From the NCBI GenBank assembly GCA_022562155.1, contig JADFPV010000008.1, positions 1 through 52,145 on the forward strand: DNA of 52,145 nt. The letters are read 5' to 3'. Origin of the DNA: Chloroflexota bacterium (GTDB taxonomy: Bacteria > Chloroflexota > Dehalococcoidia > DSTF01 > RBG-16-68-14). Positions 23,901-31,571 of this stretch are shown here, piece after piece. The notes under the pieces were generated by a model. The model saw nothing but the letters and a program-made list of their open reading frames with translations, had not been told where the DNA came from and searched no databases. Numbering within the stretch: the first letter of the stretch is position 1; every line of letters starts with the position of its first letter. The position numbers were made by a program, and so were the translations under genes.

Positions 23901-24402
23901 CCTCTACAAGCGGGCCGACTCGATAGCCAAGCCGCACAAGGGATGCCATGAAGTCGTCGGGCGATAATCGTTCGCCCGGTCGGAACTCTACAGATCCGTC
24001 TAGTGGCGCTGGCAGCGTTCGTTGGGCGAGCGCAACTCCAGAGGTTACGATGATGGCCGCGCCGCCGGCGGCGATTTCTTCCAACGTGGCCAGCCGGGAG
24101 CTGAGCGCCTCAGGGTCAGGCGCGATGCGCTCGTAGGGTAGGGCGTCGCGCTCCTGAAAATGGTACACGGGCACGCTGCTTCCCAGCCATATGTTCAGCT
24201 CCTCTACCAATGCCAGGGCATCCGGCGGGCGTGCCGTGATCACGAGTACGGCCTGTCTCGCATCACGCGCGATGCCGGCGATGACAGGCGCCTTAGCGGC
24301 GTCCGGTACGCCAAGCACTACAGGTTCGCCTGCGTCAGGCCGCAGCCCCTCTAGCTTGCAGGCGTCTGCGATGGTCGGAAGCAAATTCGAGAGGTTTAAC
24401 AT
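20905..24402 (-). CDS. mfd: Transcription-repair coupling factor Mfd
   Basis: About 1165 residues, normal for Mfd, the ATPase that dislodges RNA polymerase stalled at DNA lesions and recruits UvrA. The UvrB-homology region is at the N terminus (QERDALPYERIAPD, SRLATLEE). The RNA-polymerase-interacting domain is in the middle (GDHVVHVEHGIARFVGM, LFVPADQVDRLSRYVG). The helicase domains carry Walker A GDVGYGKTEVAVRAAF, the DEEQ box IIDEEQRFGVAHKERLR, SATPIPRTLHMSLSG and QLRGRVGR; the C-terminal D7 domain follows. I use the ATG at 24402; an in-frame GTG lies 12 bp upstream and neither has a Shine-Dalgarno. It is the last gene of the run from cysteine desulfurase. Confidence 0.96.
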   Translation of the reverse strand: MLNLSNLLPTIADACKLEGLRPDAGEPVVLGVPDAAKAPVIAGIARDARQAVLVITARPPDALALVEELNIWLGSSVPVYHFQERDALPYERIAPDPEALSSRLATLEEIAAGGAAIIVTSGVALAQRTLPAPLDGSVEFRPGERLSPDDFMASLVRLGYRVGPLVEAPGEAARRGGIIDVFPATADMPVRVEFLGSEVETLRQFDPDTQRSGSVIASISFGPAREVAGLTKAAATLASQLNLDACNPETRERIEDELARLQAGDAIDQEGFYIPFLASGLLIDHLPDDALVIIDEPADLAKAVEEHDAQNDEVRVDLETQGALPSGLPPPHVPWPDLRSAIDELPKRVHLSRWASDMSDAQEEQRDAEAPLETANRLPFAPADAYGGRLRDLAAALSESFSRDRAVVVVTQQSERLAEVLAEDGIPAATSEDLPEPSPGSIHIVHGSLAHGWRMTVSTPPLTLLTDAEVFGFVKQRRRAPRSGSSNRTAFLAELSPGDHVVHVEHGIARFVGMAQRTIDDVEREYLELRYAQGDKLFVPADQVDRLSRYVGPSDQTPGLTRLGSQEWTRAKARVRRAVTELAKELLELYASRQLVTGRSFSPDSPWQQELEASFPYVETDDQLAAVRDVKADMESTRPMDRLVCGDVGYGKTEVAVRAAFKTVTDGAQVALLVPTTVLAKQHLTTFNERLAGFPVRVEMLSRFRSDKEQRDIVSDLADGSVDIVIGTHRLLQRDVRFKDLGLVIIDEEQRFGVAHKERLRQMRQEVDTLTLSATPIPRTLHMSLSGIRDMSTMDTPPEQRLPIKTYVTESDDRIIREAIMRELERGGQVYFVHNRVQSIERVTAHLRELVPEAEVSIGHGQQPEELLERTMLDFVEGRSDVLVCTTIIESGLDIPNVNTIIIDKADKLGLAQLYQLRGRVGRGAARAYAYLMFDRYRSLSEPAQKRLQAIFQATELGAGFQIALRDLEIRGAGNLLGAEQSGHIGTVGFDLYVRLLADAVERLKAIREGRPPPEPKMERPPVAIDLPFTAHLPAAYVGDLNLRLALYQRLAAAETVQAVDDLAREMRDRFGPLPPAAENLLFAVRVRALARQTDIVSVQQVDSVLVIQTRGGVPARDRLRDSKIKGLTAGPAQARLDLEALDDAWPEALLDVLTALAATPSQPA

Positions 24403-24481
24403 GCAGTTGGACACGCCGAAAACGGCTGGGCGCGTTCGCGACCAGCCTTTCTGAGCCTATTGTACCAGTCTAGTGCTGAAG

Positions 24482-25144
24482 CTAGTTGTATTCGCCCATC
24501 GCCGCCTCAAGGCCATCGGTGACGGCAAGCTCGACAGCGTCCATCGCCCGCTCGACAGCCTCGTCCAGGACTTTGCGCTCGTCTGGCGCTGGATTGGAGA
24601 GGACGTAGTCGGCGACATGTTCCGGCTCCCAGGAGGGCTTGCCGTGGACGACCGGCCTTCCGATGCCGATCCGCACGCGGCCGAACTGATCGCTGCCTGT
24701 CGCCTCGATGATGGACGTTATGCCCTTATGCCCGCCGCCGCCGCCAGACGGGCGCAGGCGGAGCTTGCCTTGCGGCAGGTCGATATCGTCGCGGACGATG
24801 AGCAGCTCGTTCGCGTCGTCGATCTTCAGTCGCTTGATCAGGTTCCACACGACGGGGCCACCGACGTTCACGAACACGCGTGGTTTCGCGAGCGCGACCC
24901 GCCTGCCGTTGATGGTCCCTTCAGCCAGGGAGGCCTTTCCGGCGGATGAGAACTCCATGCCATGCCGTTTGGCTAGCCGGTTCATCGTCCAAAAGCCGAC
25001 GTTGCGGCGGGTGCTGGCGTACTCTTTGCCGGGGTTACCGATGCCGACCACCAGCCGGATGCCGGGCCCGCGGCCGGGTCCATCCTCGGAGTCGCCTTCC
25101 GACTTGACCAGGTCAAGCAGTCGTTGGAGTAAACTATCGCTCAT
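24482..25144 (-). CDS. pth: Peptidyl-tRNA hydrolase (Pth), active site altered
   Basis: A 220-residue Pth-family protein with a 29-residue N-terminal extension (SDSLLQRLLDLVKSEG) before the core LVVGIGNPGKEY. Conserved residues present include Asn37 (GNPG), Asn93 (KPRVFVNVGG) and Asp119 (VRDDIDLPQGKLRLR). Two others differ: the catalytic His of TRHNxG is Arg47 (YASTRRNVGF), and the Asn of GGHNG is Lys140 (GGHKGI). The enzyme normally frees tRNA from dropped-off peptides and is essential, so either this variant works differently or a second Pth exists elsewhere. The start overlaps the preceding gene's TGA by 4 bp. Confidence 0.9.
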   Translation of the reverse strand: MSDSLLQRLLDLVKSEGDSEDGPGRGPGIRLVVGIGNPGKEYASTRRNVGFWTMNRLAKRHGMEFSSAGKASLAEGTINGRRVALAKPRVFVNVGGPVVWNLIKRLKIDDANELLIVRDDIDLPQGKLRLRPSGGGGGHKGITSIIEATGSDQFGRVRIGIGRPVVHGKPSWEPEHVADYVLSNPAPDERKVLDEAVERAMDAVELAVTDGLEAAMGEYN

Positions 25145-26511
25145 TCGGCCGGCGTCGTGATGGGCTCGGCAAGGAGGTCGCTGATGAACGCCAGCAGTTC
25201 GTCGTCCAGCACCAATGCCAGCCCAGTGAGGTCTGACGCCTGAACAATCTCCAGGAACCGCTCGATACGTTCTCCGCCTCGCGCCAGAATGCGTCGCACC
25301 GCCTCTCCCGCGAGGCGCACCTGCTGGCCACCGAGGTCCCGTTCTACGTCACGAACGACGTTGGCCACCTGCTCGCTCGGCGGCTGGCCGGAGAGCGCGA
25401 TCGAGCAAGTAGGGCAGAGAGGATCGTCTTGAAGAGCCGCTTCCAGGTCTTGCTGGTCACACTGCCACGTGCTACTCGACAGACTGCCGTAGGTCTCCAG
25501 CTCCGCGACCCCCATCGGAGCTCCCAGCGCTGGTAGGCGGTTCAACCGTGCCAGCGCCGCTGCCGCCGGCCTGGTTTCATTCAGCGTGCGCCTCAGGGCT
25601 GCTGAAGTTTCCCAGTAGGCTGCGTGGTGAGCCCCGTACGCTTGAACGTACCGGGCACGGAACGCTTCGAACGCAGCGCGCATTCCGTCTAGGAGATGCG
25701 GTTGGTCAAGCAGCGCGACAAACGAGAGTTGCTCTCTGATGTACGGGTAGTCGTCGGCCAGGCCGGAGTCTGCTTCGGCGGGGTCGGCGGCGTCGAGGTA
25801 GGCGCGCATCGCTGCCAGTTGCTCTGCGTCCGTGGGACGCTCTCGGAAACAACGCAGCCGCGCCACGTCCTCGGCCAGAGCCCCCGGCTCAGCTTCAAGC
25901 TGTAATGGTGAGGTTCCCGCGGCGATCTGTTCGAGCCGTGCCGTAGCACCTTTTCCTGCGCCGGTGGGGAGCCCTTCGAGGAGCGCGCCCAGACGGCTCC
26001 GGATTTCCGACGCGTTCTTGCTCCCAGCCTTAGGTTCTCCTCGGCTCAGCGCCTCGTCGATTGCGGACCAGCAGCGTGCCTCGCGACGGCCCGCTCTGAT
26101 CAATTCCTGAGCGAGCATGTCCAGCCGCGGACCGCCGTTGAGGAATACATCCTTGGGCTTGATCGATAGTGTGCACGCGGTGATGAGCGCCCCTTCCGCG
26201 AACGAGCCCATCGCGGAGCGTGGGATGTGGAGCGGCAGGTCCTGCTTGGTGTCGGCGGCTCCGTACGATGCTCGTGGCTCGCTCACCGTGGTTGGTAGGC
26301 GCACCGGACGGGCTGGCAGGCAGATGACCGTACCGCCATCGGCCGGCGGTTGAATTTCAGCCTCCGCGGGCTGCCGCGCCAGTACAATCGTAAAGGCGGC
26401 ATGGGGATCGGCCTCAACATCGCCATTCCACGCTGAGGTGACGAGGATGACGCCGCGACACTCTGCGCCGGCATCATCCTGGGTTGTGAAGTGGAGGCGT
26501 CGCTCGGCCAC
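25141..26511 (-). CDS. Unrecognised 456-residue protein with CxxC motif
   Basis: I do not recognise this family. The N-terminal part is strand-rich (ECRGVILVTSAWNGDVEADP, AFTIVLARQPAEAEIQ), and the rest is mostly helical with long Ala/Leu/Glu stretches (AAMRAYLDAADPAEADSGL, LRRTLNETRPAAAALARLN). Near the C terminus is a zinc-ribbon-like WQC-x12-CPTC, followed by a helical tail (VLDDELLAFISDLLAEP). No P-loop is present. The frame stays open into the cysteine desulfurase gene, but that part is a shadow; I take the GTG at 26511, preceded by TATTAT at 6 nt. It lies 37 bp after cysteine desulfurase and overlaps pth, implying a linked role in tRNA or sulfur chemistry (inference). Confidence 0.75.
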   Translation of the reverse strand: MAERRLHFTTQDDAGAECRGVILVTSAWNGDVEADPHAAFTIVLARQPAEAEIQPPADGGTVICLPARPVRLPTTVSEPRASYGAADTKQDLPLHIPRSAMGSFAEGALITACTLSIKPKDVFLNGGPRLDMLAQELIRAGRREARCWSAIDEALSRGEPKAGSKNASEIRSRLGALLEGLPTGAGKGATARLEQIAAGTSPLQLEAEPGALAEDVARLRCFRERPTDAEQLAAMRAYLDAADPAEADSGLADDYPYIREQLSFVALLDQPHLLDGMRAAFEAFRARYVQAYGAHHAAYWETSAALRRTLNETRPAAAALARLNRLPALGAPMGVAELETYGSLSSSTWQCDQQDLEAALQDDPLCPTCSIALSGQPPSEQVANVVRDVERDLGGQQVRLAGEAVRRILARGGERIERFLEIVQASDLTGLALVLDDELLAFISDLLAEPITTPAE

Positions 26512-26548
26512 GGCCCGATAATACCACAGTGAGCTGGTCGGTCTGGTG

Positions 26549-27736
26549 TTAACTGGCGGGTGTCGCAGCCGCCAATCGCGACTTATCGACGACCCCGGGT
26601 AGAACTTCGAGTAACCGGTCGATGTCCGACTGCGTGGTGCGGCGGCTGATGGAGAACCGAAGCGTGCCGACGGCCCGCGAAAGCGGCACGTCCATCGCCA
26701 GCAAGACGTGGGACGGCTCCAGAGTTTCTTCATTGCAGGCGGAGCCCGCGCTGGCGGCAATGCCCGCCTCGTCCAGCAGTTCGAGCATGATACGCGCGTC
26801 GCTGCCACTGAAGCTAACGTTGACGTTGTTTGGCAAGCGGCGCTCAGCGTCGCCGTTGAGGGTTGCATCGGGAATGGCGGCCATGATGCCGCTAAGCAAC
26901 GCGTCTCGTAGCTCCTGACACTCAGCGCTGTAGTTCTGCCTGCTAGACTGCGCAATCTCCAGCGCCATGGCGGTTCCCACTATGCCGGCAACGTTCTCGG
27001 TACCCGCCCTGCGCTGTCGCTCCTGTCCGCCTCCCGATTGTTGGGACAGGAACGGCGTTCCGCGGCGCAGATACAGCACTCCCGCTCCCTTTGGGCCGCC
27101 GAACTTGTGCGCGGAGAGGCTGAGCGCGTCGACACCCAACGCATCAACGTTCACGCTGAGCGCGTTAGCGCCTTGCACGGCGTCCGTGTGGAACGGGATC
27201 TGGCGGTTCAGGTGAGATGCGCGTTCTCGAATCGCGCGCGACAGCTCGGCCATCGGCTGGATGACGCCTACCTCGTTGTTTGCGGTCATGATGCTGACGA
27301 GCACGGTGTCCTCGTTCAGCGCACTCGAGATACTGCTCATCTGCACGAGACCATCCTGGCCGACAGGCAGGTGCGTTATCTCGAAGCCGAATTTCTCCAG
27401 GTACTGGCAGGAGTGGAGCACAGCGTGGTGTTCGATCGCGGAGGTGGTGATCTGGTTGCCCGCGCGCGCGAGCTGCTGCGCGAATGCTACACCCTTGATC
27501 GCCGCGTTGATGGATTCCGTGCCGCCGCTGGTGAAGATGACTTCGTTCGGACTGCAGCCGAGCAGATCAGCTACAGTCGCACGCGCGCTATCGATGGCCT
27601 CCTGTGCGGCCTGAGCCAGTGCGTATGTGGCCGATGGGTTCCCGAACTCATCGTTGAGGTAGGGGAGCATCGCATCGCGAACGTCCGGATGGAGGGGCGT
27701 CGTCGCGGCGTAATCGAAGTAGATTGTATCGTTCAT
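26549..27736 (-). CDS. iscS: Cysteine desulfurase (NifS/IscS family)
   Basis: A 395-residue PLP enzyme that converts cysteine to alanine and a protein-bound persulfide for Fe-S cluster, thio-cofactor or tRNA thiolation; NifS-type enzymes can also release selenium from selenocysteine. The fold-type I features are clear: FDYAATTPLHP at the N terminus, IEHHAVLHSC, HTDAVQGA, the PLP lysine in LSAHKFGGPKGAG (Lys211) and the persulfide cysteine in SAGSACNEETLEPS (Cys334). I use the ATG at 27736; an in-frame ATG 30 bp upstream adds ten residues absent from the family. No scaffold gene (iscU) is adjacent. An ATACCC-N5-GGGTAT inverted repeat lies upstream. Confidence 0.94.
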   Translation of the reverse strand: MNDTIYFDYAATTPLHPDVRDAMLPYLNDEFGNPSATYALAQAAQEAIDSARATVADLLGCSPNEVIFTSGGTESINAAIKGVAFAQQLARAGNQITTSAIEHHAVLHSCQYLEKFGFEITHLPVGQDGLVQMSSISSALNEDTVLVSIMTANNEVGVIQPMAELSRAIRERASHLNRQIPFHTDAVQGANALSVNVDALGVDALSLSAHKFGGPKGAGVLYLRRGTPFLSQQSGGGQERQRRAGTENVAGIVGTAMALEIAQSSRQNYSAECQELRDALLSGIMAAIPDATLNGDAERRLPNNVNVSFSGSDARIMLELLDEAGIAASAGSACNEETLEPSHVLLAMDVPLSRAVGTLRFSISRRTTQSDIDRLLEVLPGVVDKSRLAAATPAS

Positions 27737-27772
27737 AACGGAGGCACTGTGTTCCTTACAGCGCATTCGATG

Positions 27773-27789
27773 ATACCCACTGGGGGTAT
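27773..27789. promoter_or_regulatory. ATACCC-N5-GGGTAT inverted repeat before cysteine desulfurase
   Basis: ATACCC (27773-27778) and GGGTAT (27784-27789) separated by ACTGG, 37 bp upstream of the chosen start of the cysteine desulfurase gene and 13 bp past the DUF3105 stop. The form resembles operators of CsoR/CstR-type repressors; alternatively it is a short hairpin. Confidence 0.4.
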
Positions 27790-27802
27790 GCTCGTCAACC
27801 GA

Positions 27803-28846
27803 CTAGAAGTCCTCAGGGTTGAATCGACGAACGTGGTCGTCCAGAAAGGCGTTCACGCGCTCGCTGCTGTAGTCGCCAACAGGAAACTTATCGATGCGCG
27901 ACCAGCTCGTAATGGCGATGTGCTCATCCTCCATCAGCAGGTACGGCGCCAGCACTATCAGGTCGCCCGCAGCCAGCCGGCTGCTGACGATGCTTTCTAA
28001 GTCTTCTACGATGTCGCGATCGATCGTGTTGAACCAGACAATGACACCGCCATGCTCCATGCTGTGCACGAGCGACTCAGCGTCCCACTCCGAGCGGTAG
28101 ACGCCCCAGGCGACGGGCCCGCAGAACGGCGGCGAGTCGGCAGGGCTGGAGCCGCAGGCGCCGTTGCCCCAGTGCGGCCCGCCCGCGGGTGGGTTGCTGT
28201 TCCCCTGGGATTCATAGTCGACCACCGAACGAGTGTGGGCCGCTGTATGAGGGCCGTCGGGATTGCCGTAGTAGCCGCCGTAGATGGCAGGTAGGTCGAC
28301 GTACGTCCCGGCCAGCGCCGGATCGTCATCGGCTTCAGCGGCGACGGCCTCCGAACGGCTCGACTGTACCGGCTCTTCGTCGGCGACCGGTTCGATCCTC
28401 GAATCTTCGGTGACGATCAGGTTCAGGCCGAAGTCCTTACAGCTCGCGAAGCGCCAGCGTCCGTCCTCTTTCACGAAGCGGGACGGGCTACTGTCCTCGG
28501 CTCGGACGATGGACACGGTCTGGCCATCTACGTACACGACGATGTCGAACTGGGCCTCCACCTCGTCGCCGTCGCTACGCAGGACACGCAGGTTTTCGAT
28601 CGAGGGCTCGCTTTCGCCCAGGAGCGAGCTGATAAAGATGGTGCCGGAAGCGAATTCGAGGAACGAGAACTCCCTCTGGCACTCCTGCGAGAGGTGTGTG
28701 TATGCGCGCGGCGGATCGACCGCGAGTGCGCGAAAGAAGTCCTCCGTGGTCTCCCTGATCGCTGTGCTCGCGCCGGAGCCGCCGCAGGCAACGAGCAGCG
28801 TCGCGACGAGAGCAACAAGGCCGACGAGCCAGCGATGTCTATTCAT
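27803..28846 (-). CDS. DUF3105 lipoprotein
   Basis: A 347-residue exported lipoprotein: signal peptide with lipobox LLVAC (Cys21), then an NTF2/DUF4878-like domain (TTEDFFRALAVDPPRAYTHL to EDGRWRFASC), a Ser/Glu/Ala-rich linker, and a C-terminal DUF3105 domain (about 190-347) with NPPAGGPHWG, PVAWGVYRSEW, LVHSMEHGGVIVWFN and AITSWSRIDKFP. The histidine-rich EHGG/GPHW motifs suggest a metal site, but the family has no known function. Cysteines in NGACGSSPADSPPFCGP may form a disulfide. It follows the Asp-box protein by 15 bp. A remnant of a close paralog lies at 17699-17818. Confidence 0.9.
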   Translation of the reverse strand: MNRHRWLVGLVALVATLLVACGGSGASTAIRETTEDFFRALAVDPPRAYTHLSQECQREFSFLEFASGTIFISSLLGESEPSIENLRVLRSDGDEVEAQFDIVVYVDGQTVSIVRAEDSSPSRFVKEDGRWRFASCKDFGLNLIVTEDSRIEPVADEEPVQSSRSEAVAAEADDDPALAGTYVDLPAIYGGYYGNPDGPHTAAHTRSVVDYESQGNSNPPAGGPHWGNGACGSSPADSPPFCGPVAWGVYRSEWDAESLVHSMEHGGVIVWFNTIDRDIVEDLESIVSSRLAAGDLIVLAPYLLMEDEHIAITSWSRIDKFPVGDYSSERVNAFLDDHVRRFNPEDF

Positions 28847-28861
28847 GAGGAAACTCAGGGG

Positions 28862-30010
28862 CTAGTATACAGCGCAGGTGATCGAGAGCACGGGCGGGAG
28901 CGTGCCCGGCAGGCGGTCCCATCGCTCACCGCCGTCCCTGCTCGCGTAGACCTGTCCGTTGCTCGTGCCCACGTAGACGCCTTCACTGTCGAGGCCGTCC
29001 GTGTCCATCGATTCGCGATAGCAGCTCTGGTAGTCGTCCGGGCCGGGCAGCCCGTTCGTCAGCGGCTCCCACGACGCGCCGGCGTTCCGCGTGCGGTAGA
29101 CGGTGAACTGGCCGGGGCAGAGGCGAAGATTGTCGGTACCCATCTCGAGAGGCACGACGAACGCCGCGTCAGGCGCACGCTTGGTCACCGCAATCGGGAA
29201 GCCGTGGAACGATGGCAGACCGTCAGGCTCGTTCATGTGCGTGACATCATCCCACGTGCGGCCTTCGTCGTCGGAGCGAAACACCCCCCAATGCGCTTGC
29301 GCCCAGAGGCGGTTGGGTTGCTTCAAGTCCATCTCCATGTGGTGGAAGTCGCTGATCGAAGCGGGGTCCCATCCCGGCGGCACGTTGGCCGAGATCTGCG
29401 AGATGAACACGCGGGCCTCTTCAGTCTGTGCTATCGCGTGATGAGAGAACATAGTCCAGCGTTCTCCGCCGTCAAGCGTGACGTAGGAGCCGCCACCGCT
29501 GCTCGAAATGTACAGGTGGTTTGCATCGCGCGGGTCGATGATGATCGAGTGGACCGGTGAAGCTCCCCCGGGGATCGCCTGCCAGAACTCTCTGGATTGG
29601 TGGTTATTGATGGCATCGACGCCCGACCACGACATCCCCCAGTCCTCGCTGCGGAAGAGTCCGCCGGGAGCGGTACCTGCGTACACGACACCGGGTTCGC
29701 TCTCATGGCCGGGTACGACGTTCCAGATGCTGGTGATCGCCAGCCCGCTGTCCTTGGAGAAGCCCAACCCCTCATTCCGTTGTTCCCAGCTCTTCCCACC
29801 GTCGGTGCTCTTGATGACGGAGGGACCCCAGACCGGGTGGTTGGCGGTCGCGTAGAGCCGGGGTCTGTCGTCGCGGAAGTCGGTCGACATATGGGAGATG
29901 GACCAGCCCGGCATCATCGGCTCGGACAGCTCCCATGTCTCACGCCTCTCATCCGATGAGTAGATAAAAGCGGCCTTTTTCGTGCCGATCAGCAGCCGGA
30001 CTGCGGACAT
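28862..30010 (-). CDS. Asp-box (BNR/sialidase-like) beta-propeller protein
   Basis: A 382-residue protein with repeated Asp-box turns SxDxGxxW: STDGGKSWE, SEDWGMSWS, TLDGGERWT, SDDEGRTWD, a degenerate RNAGASWEP, and SRDGGERWD. These mark the blades of a six-bladed sialidase/VPS10-like beta propeller. No catalytic arginine triad or Tyr/Glu pair is obvious, and there is no signal peptide, so a cytosolic binding or scaffold role is as likely as hydrolase activity. A strong AGGAGG precedes the ATG, and a perfect TATAAT lies 42 nt further upstream. Confidence 0.85.
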   Translation of the reverse strand: MSAVRLLIGTKKAAFIYSSDERRETWELSEPMMPGWSISHMSTDFRDDRPRLYATANHPVWGPSVIKSTDGGKSWEQRNEGLGFSKDSGLAITSIWNVVPGHESEPGVVYAGTAPGGLFRSEDWGMSWSGVDAINNHQSREFWQAIPGGASPVHSIIIDPRDANHLYISSSGGGSYVTLDGGERWTMFSHHAIAQTEEARVFISQISANVPPGWDPASISDFHHMEMDLKQPNRLWAQAHWGVFRSDDEGRTWDDVTHMNEPDGLPSFHGFPIAVTKRAPDAAFVVPLEMGTDNLRLCPGQFTVYRTRNAGASWEPLTNGLPGPDDYQSCYRESMDTDGLDSEGVYVGTSNGQVYASRDGGERWDRLPGTLPPVLSITCAVY

Positions 30011-30051
30011 CCTTTGGCCTCCTAACGAGCTATGGCTGCGCTTAATGTCCG

Positions 30052-30057
30052 ATTATA
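30052..30057 (-). promoter_or_regulatory. -10 element of the Asp-box gene
   Basis: A consensus TATAAT on the minus strand, 41 bp before the ATG at 30010. No good -35 is found at 16-18 bases. It lies between this gene and the end of the acyl-CoA synthetase alpha gene. Confidence 0.45.
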
Positions 30058-30129
30058 GTACACGGGACTACCCCGAAGGGTTAGCTACTTCACGCAGCCG
30101 AAGGCCGTACAGCCTGAGTAGAATCTAGG

Positions 30130-31554
30130 CTAGAGTTCTCGCAGCCAGTGGTCCGTCGCGCGTGAGAGGGCGCGAGCTGCCCGCTCGAAGGAGTGGAAGA
30201 CGGGCAGTTCACGCTCGACAACTTTGGCGCGCGCTTGCGCTGCGATCTCCTCCAGGTGGCCGGGATGGAGGGTCGTGAGGAACGGCTTCGTCGAGCGCTC
30301 CCTGTGCTTCACGAGCAGATCGAGCAGCGTGTCGAGGCTGGAGGGATCGGCCTGCCAGCGCCTGGCGAGGAAGCCGGACGCCAACTCCATTGCGATCGCA
30401 TCGACATTGTCGTCTTCCTCCAGAATATCGAGCAAGCGCTGCAAGTGGTCGCTCTGGCCGCCGAAGCCGATGGTCCCGCCCATGTCGAGTGGGTTCTGGT
30501 AGCTGCCGCCGATGATGTTGAAGAACTCAGCCAGCTTCTTGTAGCTGCCCTCGGTGAGCCGCGGTACCTTCTGGCCCGCCCGCTCGAAGGCGTCAGTGAT
30601 CACGACGGACTGCCCGCCCGTCATCGCCATCAGCCCCACGCGCCGGCCGGATGCCGGTTTGCAGAAGAGCAGCGCCTTCAGGACGTCTATCGTGTCGTCC
30701 AAACTCTCAGTCGCGATCGCGCCGGCTTGGCGTACGACGGCGTCCCATATCGCCGTGGAGCTCGCTAGTGATGCGGTGTGCGATGCGGTCGCGCGAGCGC
30801 CTGCCTCTGTCACGCCGCCCTTCCAGACGACGACCGGCTTGTTCTGGCTGGCGCGCTTGAGGGACTCGAGCAGGCGACGTCCGTCCTTTGTGCCTTCGAC
30901 GTACATCGCGATGACCTTCGTGTCCGGGTCTGCCGCCAAGTAGTCGACGTAGTCCGGCACGTCGAGCACCTCCGCGTTGCCCATACTGATCGACGTGCTG
31001 ATGCGCACGCCCTGCGCGGCGCCTGTCAGGCTGAAGTTGATCGCGTGGGTGCCCGACTGCGAGATGAAGCCCACGGGCCCCGCTTCGCCGGTCGGCTGCT
31101 CGCCGGATTGACGGACGCCGAGTTTCGCGTTGTAGACGCCCATGCAGTTCGGGCCGATCAGCGCTAGGTCGCCGTCGCGCGCGATCTTGCCCAGTTCGGA
31201 TTGCAGCGCGGCGCCTTCTTCCTCACCTGTCTCAGCGAACCCCGATGTGAAGAGGGCAACGCCGCTCACGCCCTTTTCGACGCAAGCCGCAATGATGCGC
31301 GGCGCGATCTGACGTGGCACCGCGCACAGTACGTAATCGACATCACCTGGGACATCCGCGAGCGACGTGAAGTTCGTGACGCCCATTTCTTCGATGCCGG
31401 GTATCTCGTTTGGATCGACTTGGACCGAGTAGACGGAGCCCGTGAAGTGCTGCATGTTGCGTAGCCACATGTAGCCGTTCATGCGCTTGTCGCCAACAAC
31501 GACGACGGTCTTCGGGTTCAGTGTTCGGGCAAGGTTGGCCGTGAGGTCTGACAT
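30130..31554 (-). CDS. ADP-forming acyl-CoA synthetase, alpha subunit
   Basis: A 474-residue CoA-binding/ligase subunit of the NDP-forming acetyl-CoA synthetase (ACD) family, which turns acyl-CoA, ADP and phosphate into acid, CoA and ATP. The N-terminal CoA-binding domain starts KTVVVVGDKRMNGYMW. The ligase domains show GPNCMGVYNAK (134-144), FISQSGTH and the conserved phospho-histidine loop ATASHTASLASS (His259). The sequence is diverged from acetate-specific enzymes, so the acid is open. Its ATP-grasp partner is the adjacent upstream gene, 17 bp away. Confidence 0.9.
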   Translation of the reverse strand: MSDLTANLARTLNPKTVVVVGDKRMNGYMWLRNMQHFTGSVYSVQVDPNEIPGIEEMGVTNFTSLADVPGDVDYVLCAVPRQIAPRIIAACVEKGVSGVALFTSGFAETGEEEGAALQSELGKIARDGDLALIGPNCMGVYNAKLGVRQSGEQPTGEAGPVGFISQSGTHAINFSLTGAAQGVRISTSISMGNAEVLDVPDYVDYLAADPDTKVIAMYVEGTKDGRRLLESLKRASQNKPVVVWKGGVTEAGARATASHTASLASSTAIWDAVVRQAGAIATESLDDTIDVLKALLFCKPASGRRVGLMAMTGGQSVVITDAFERAGQKVPRLTEGSYKKLAEFFNIIGGSYQNPLDMGGTIGFGGQSDHLQRLLDILEEDDNVDAIAMELASGFLARRWQADPSSLDTLLDLLVKHRERSTKPFLTTLHPGHLEEIAAQARAKVVERELPVFHSFERAARALSRATDHWLREL

Positions 31555-31571
31555 GCGTCGCCGGCCCGGCG

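Noticed and set aside
26512-26955. N-terminal extension of the unrecognised gene into cysteine desulfurase
   Set aside because: These residues are Ser/Arg/Thr-rich shadow sequence of the upstream gene; the GTG at 26511 fits better.
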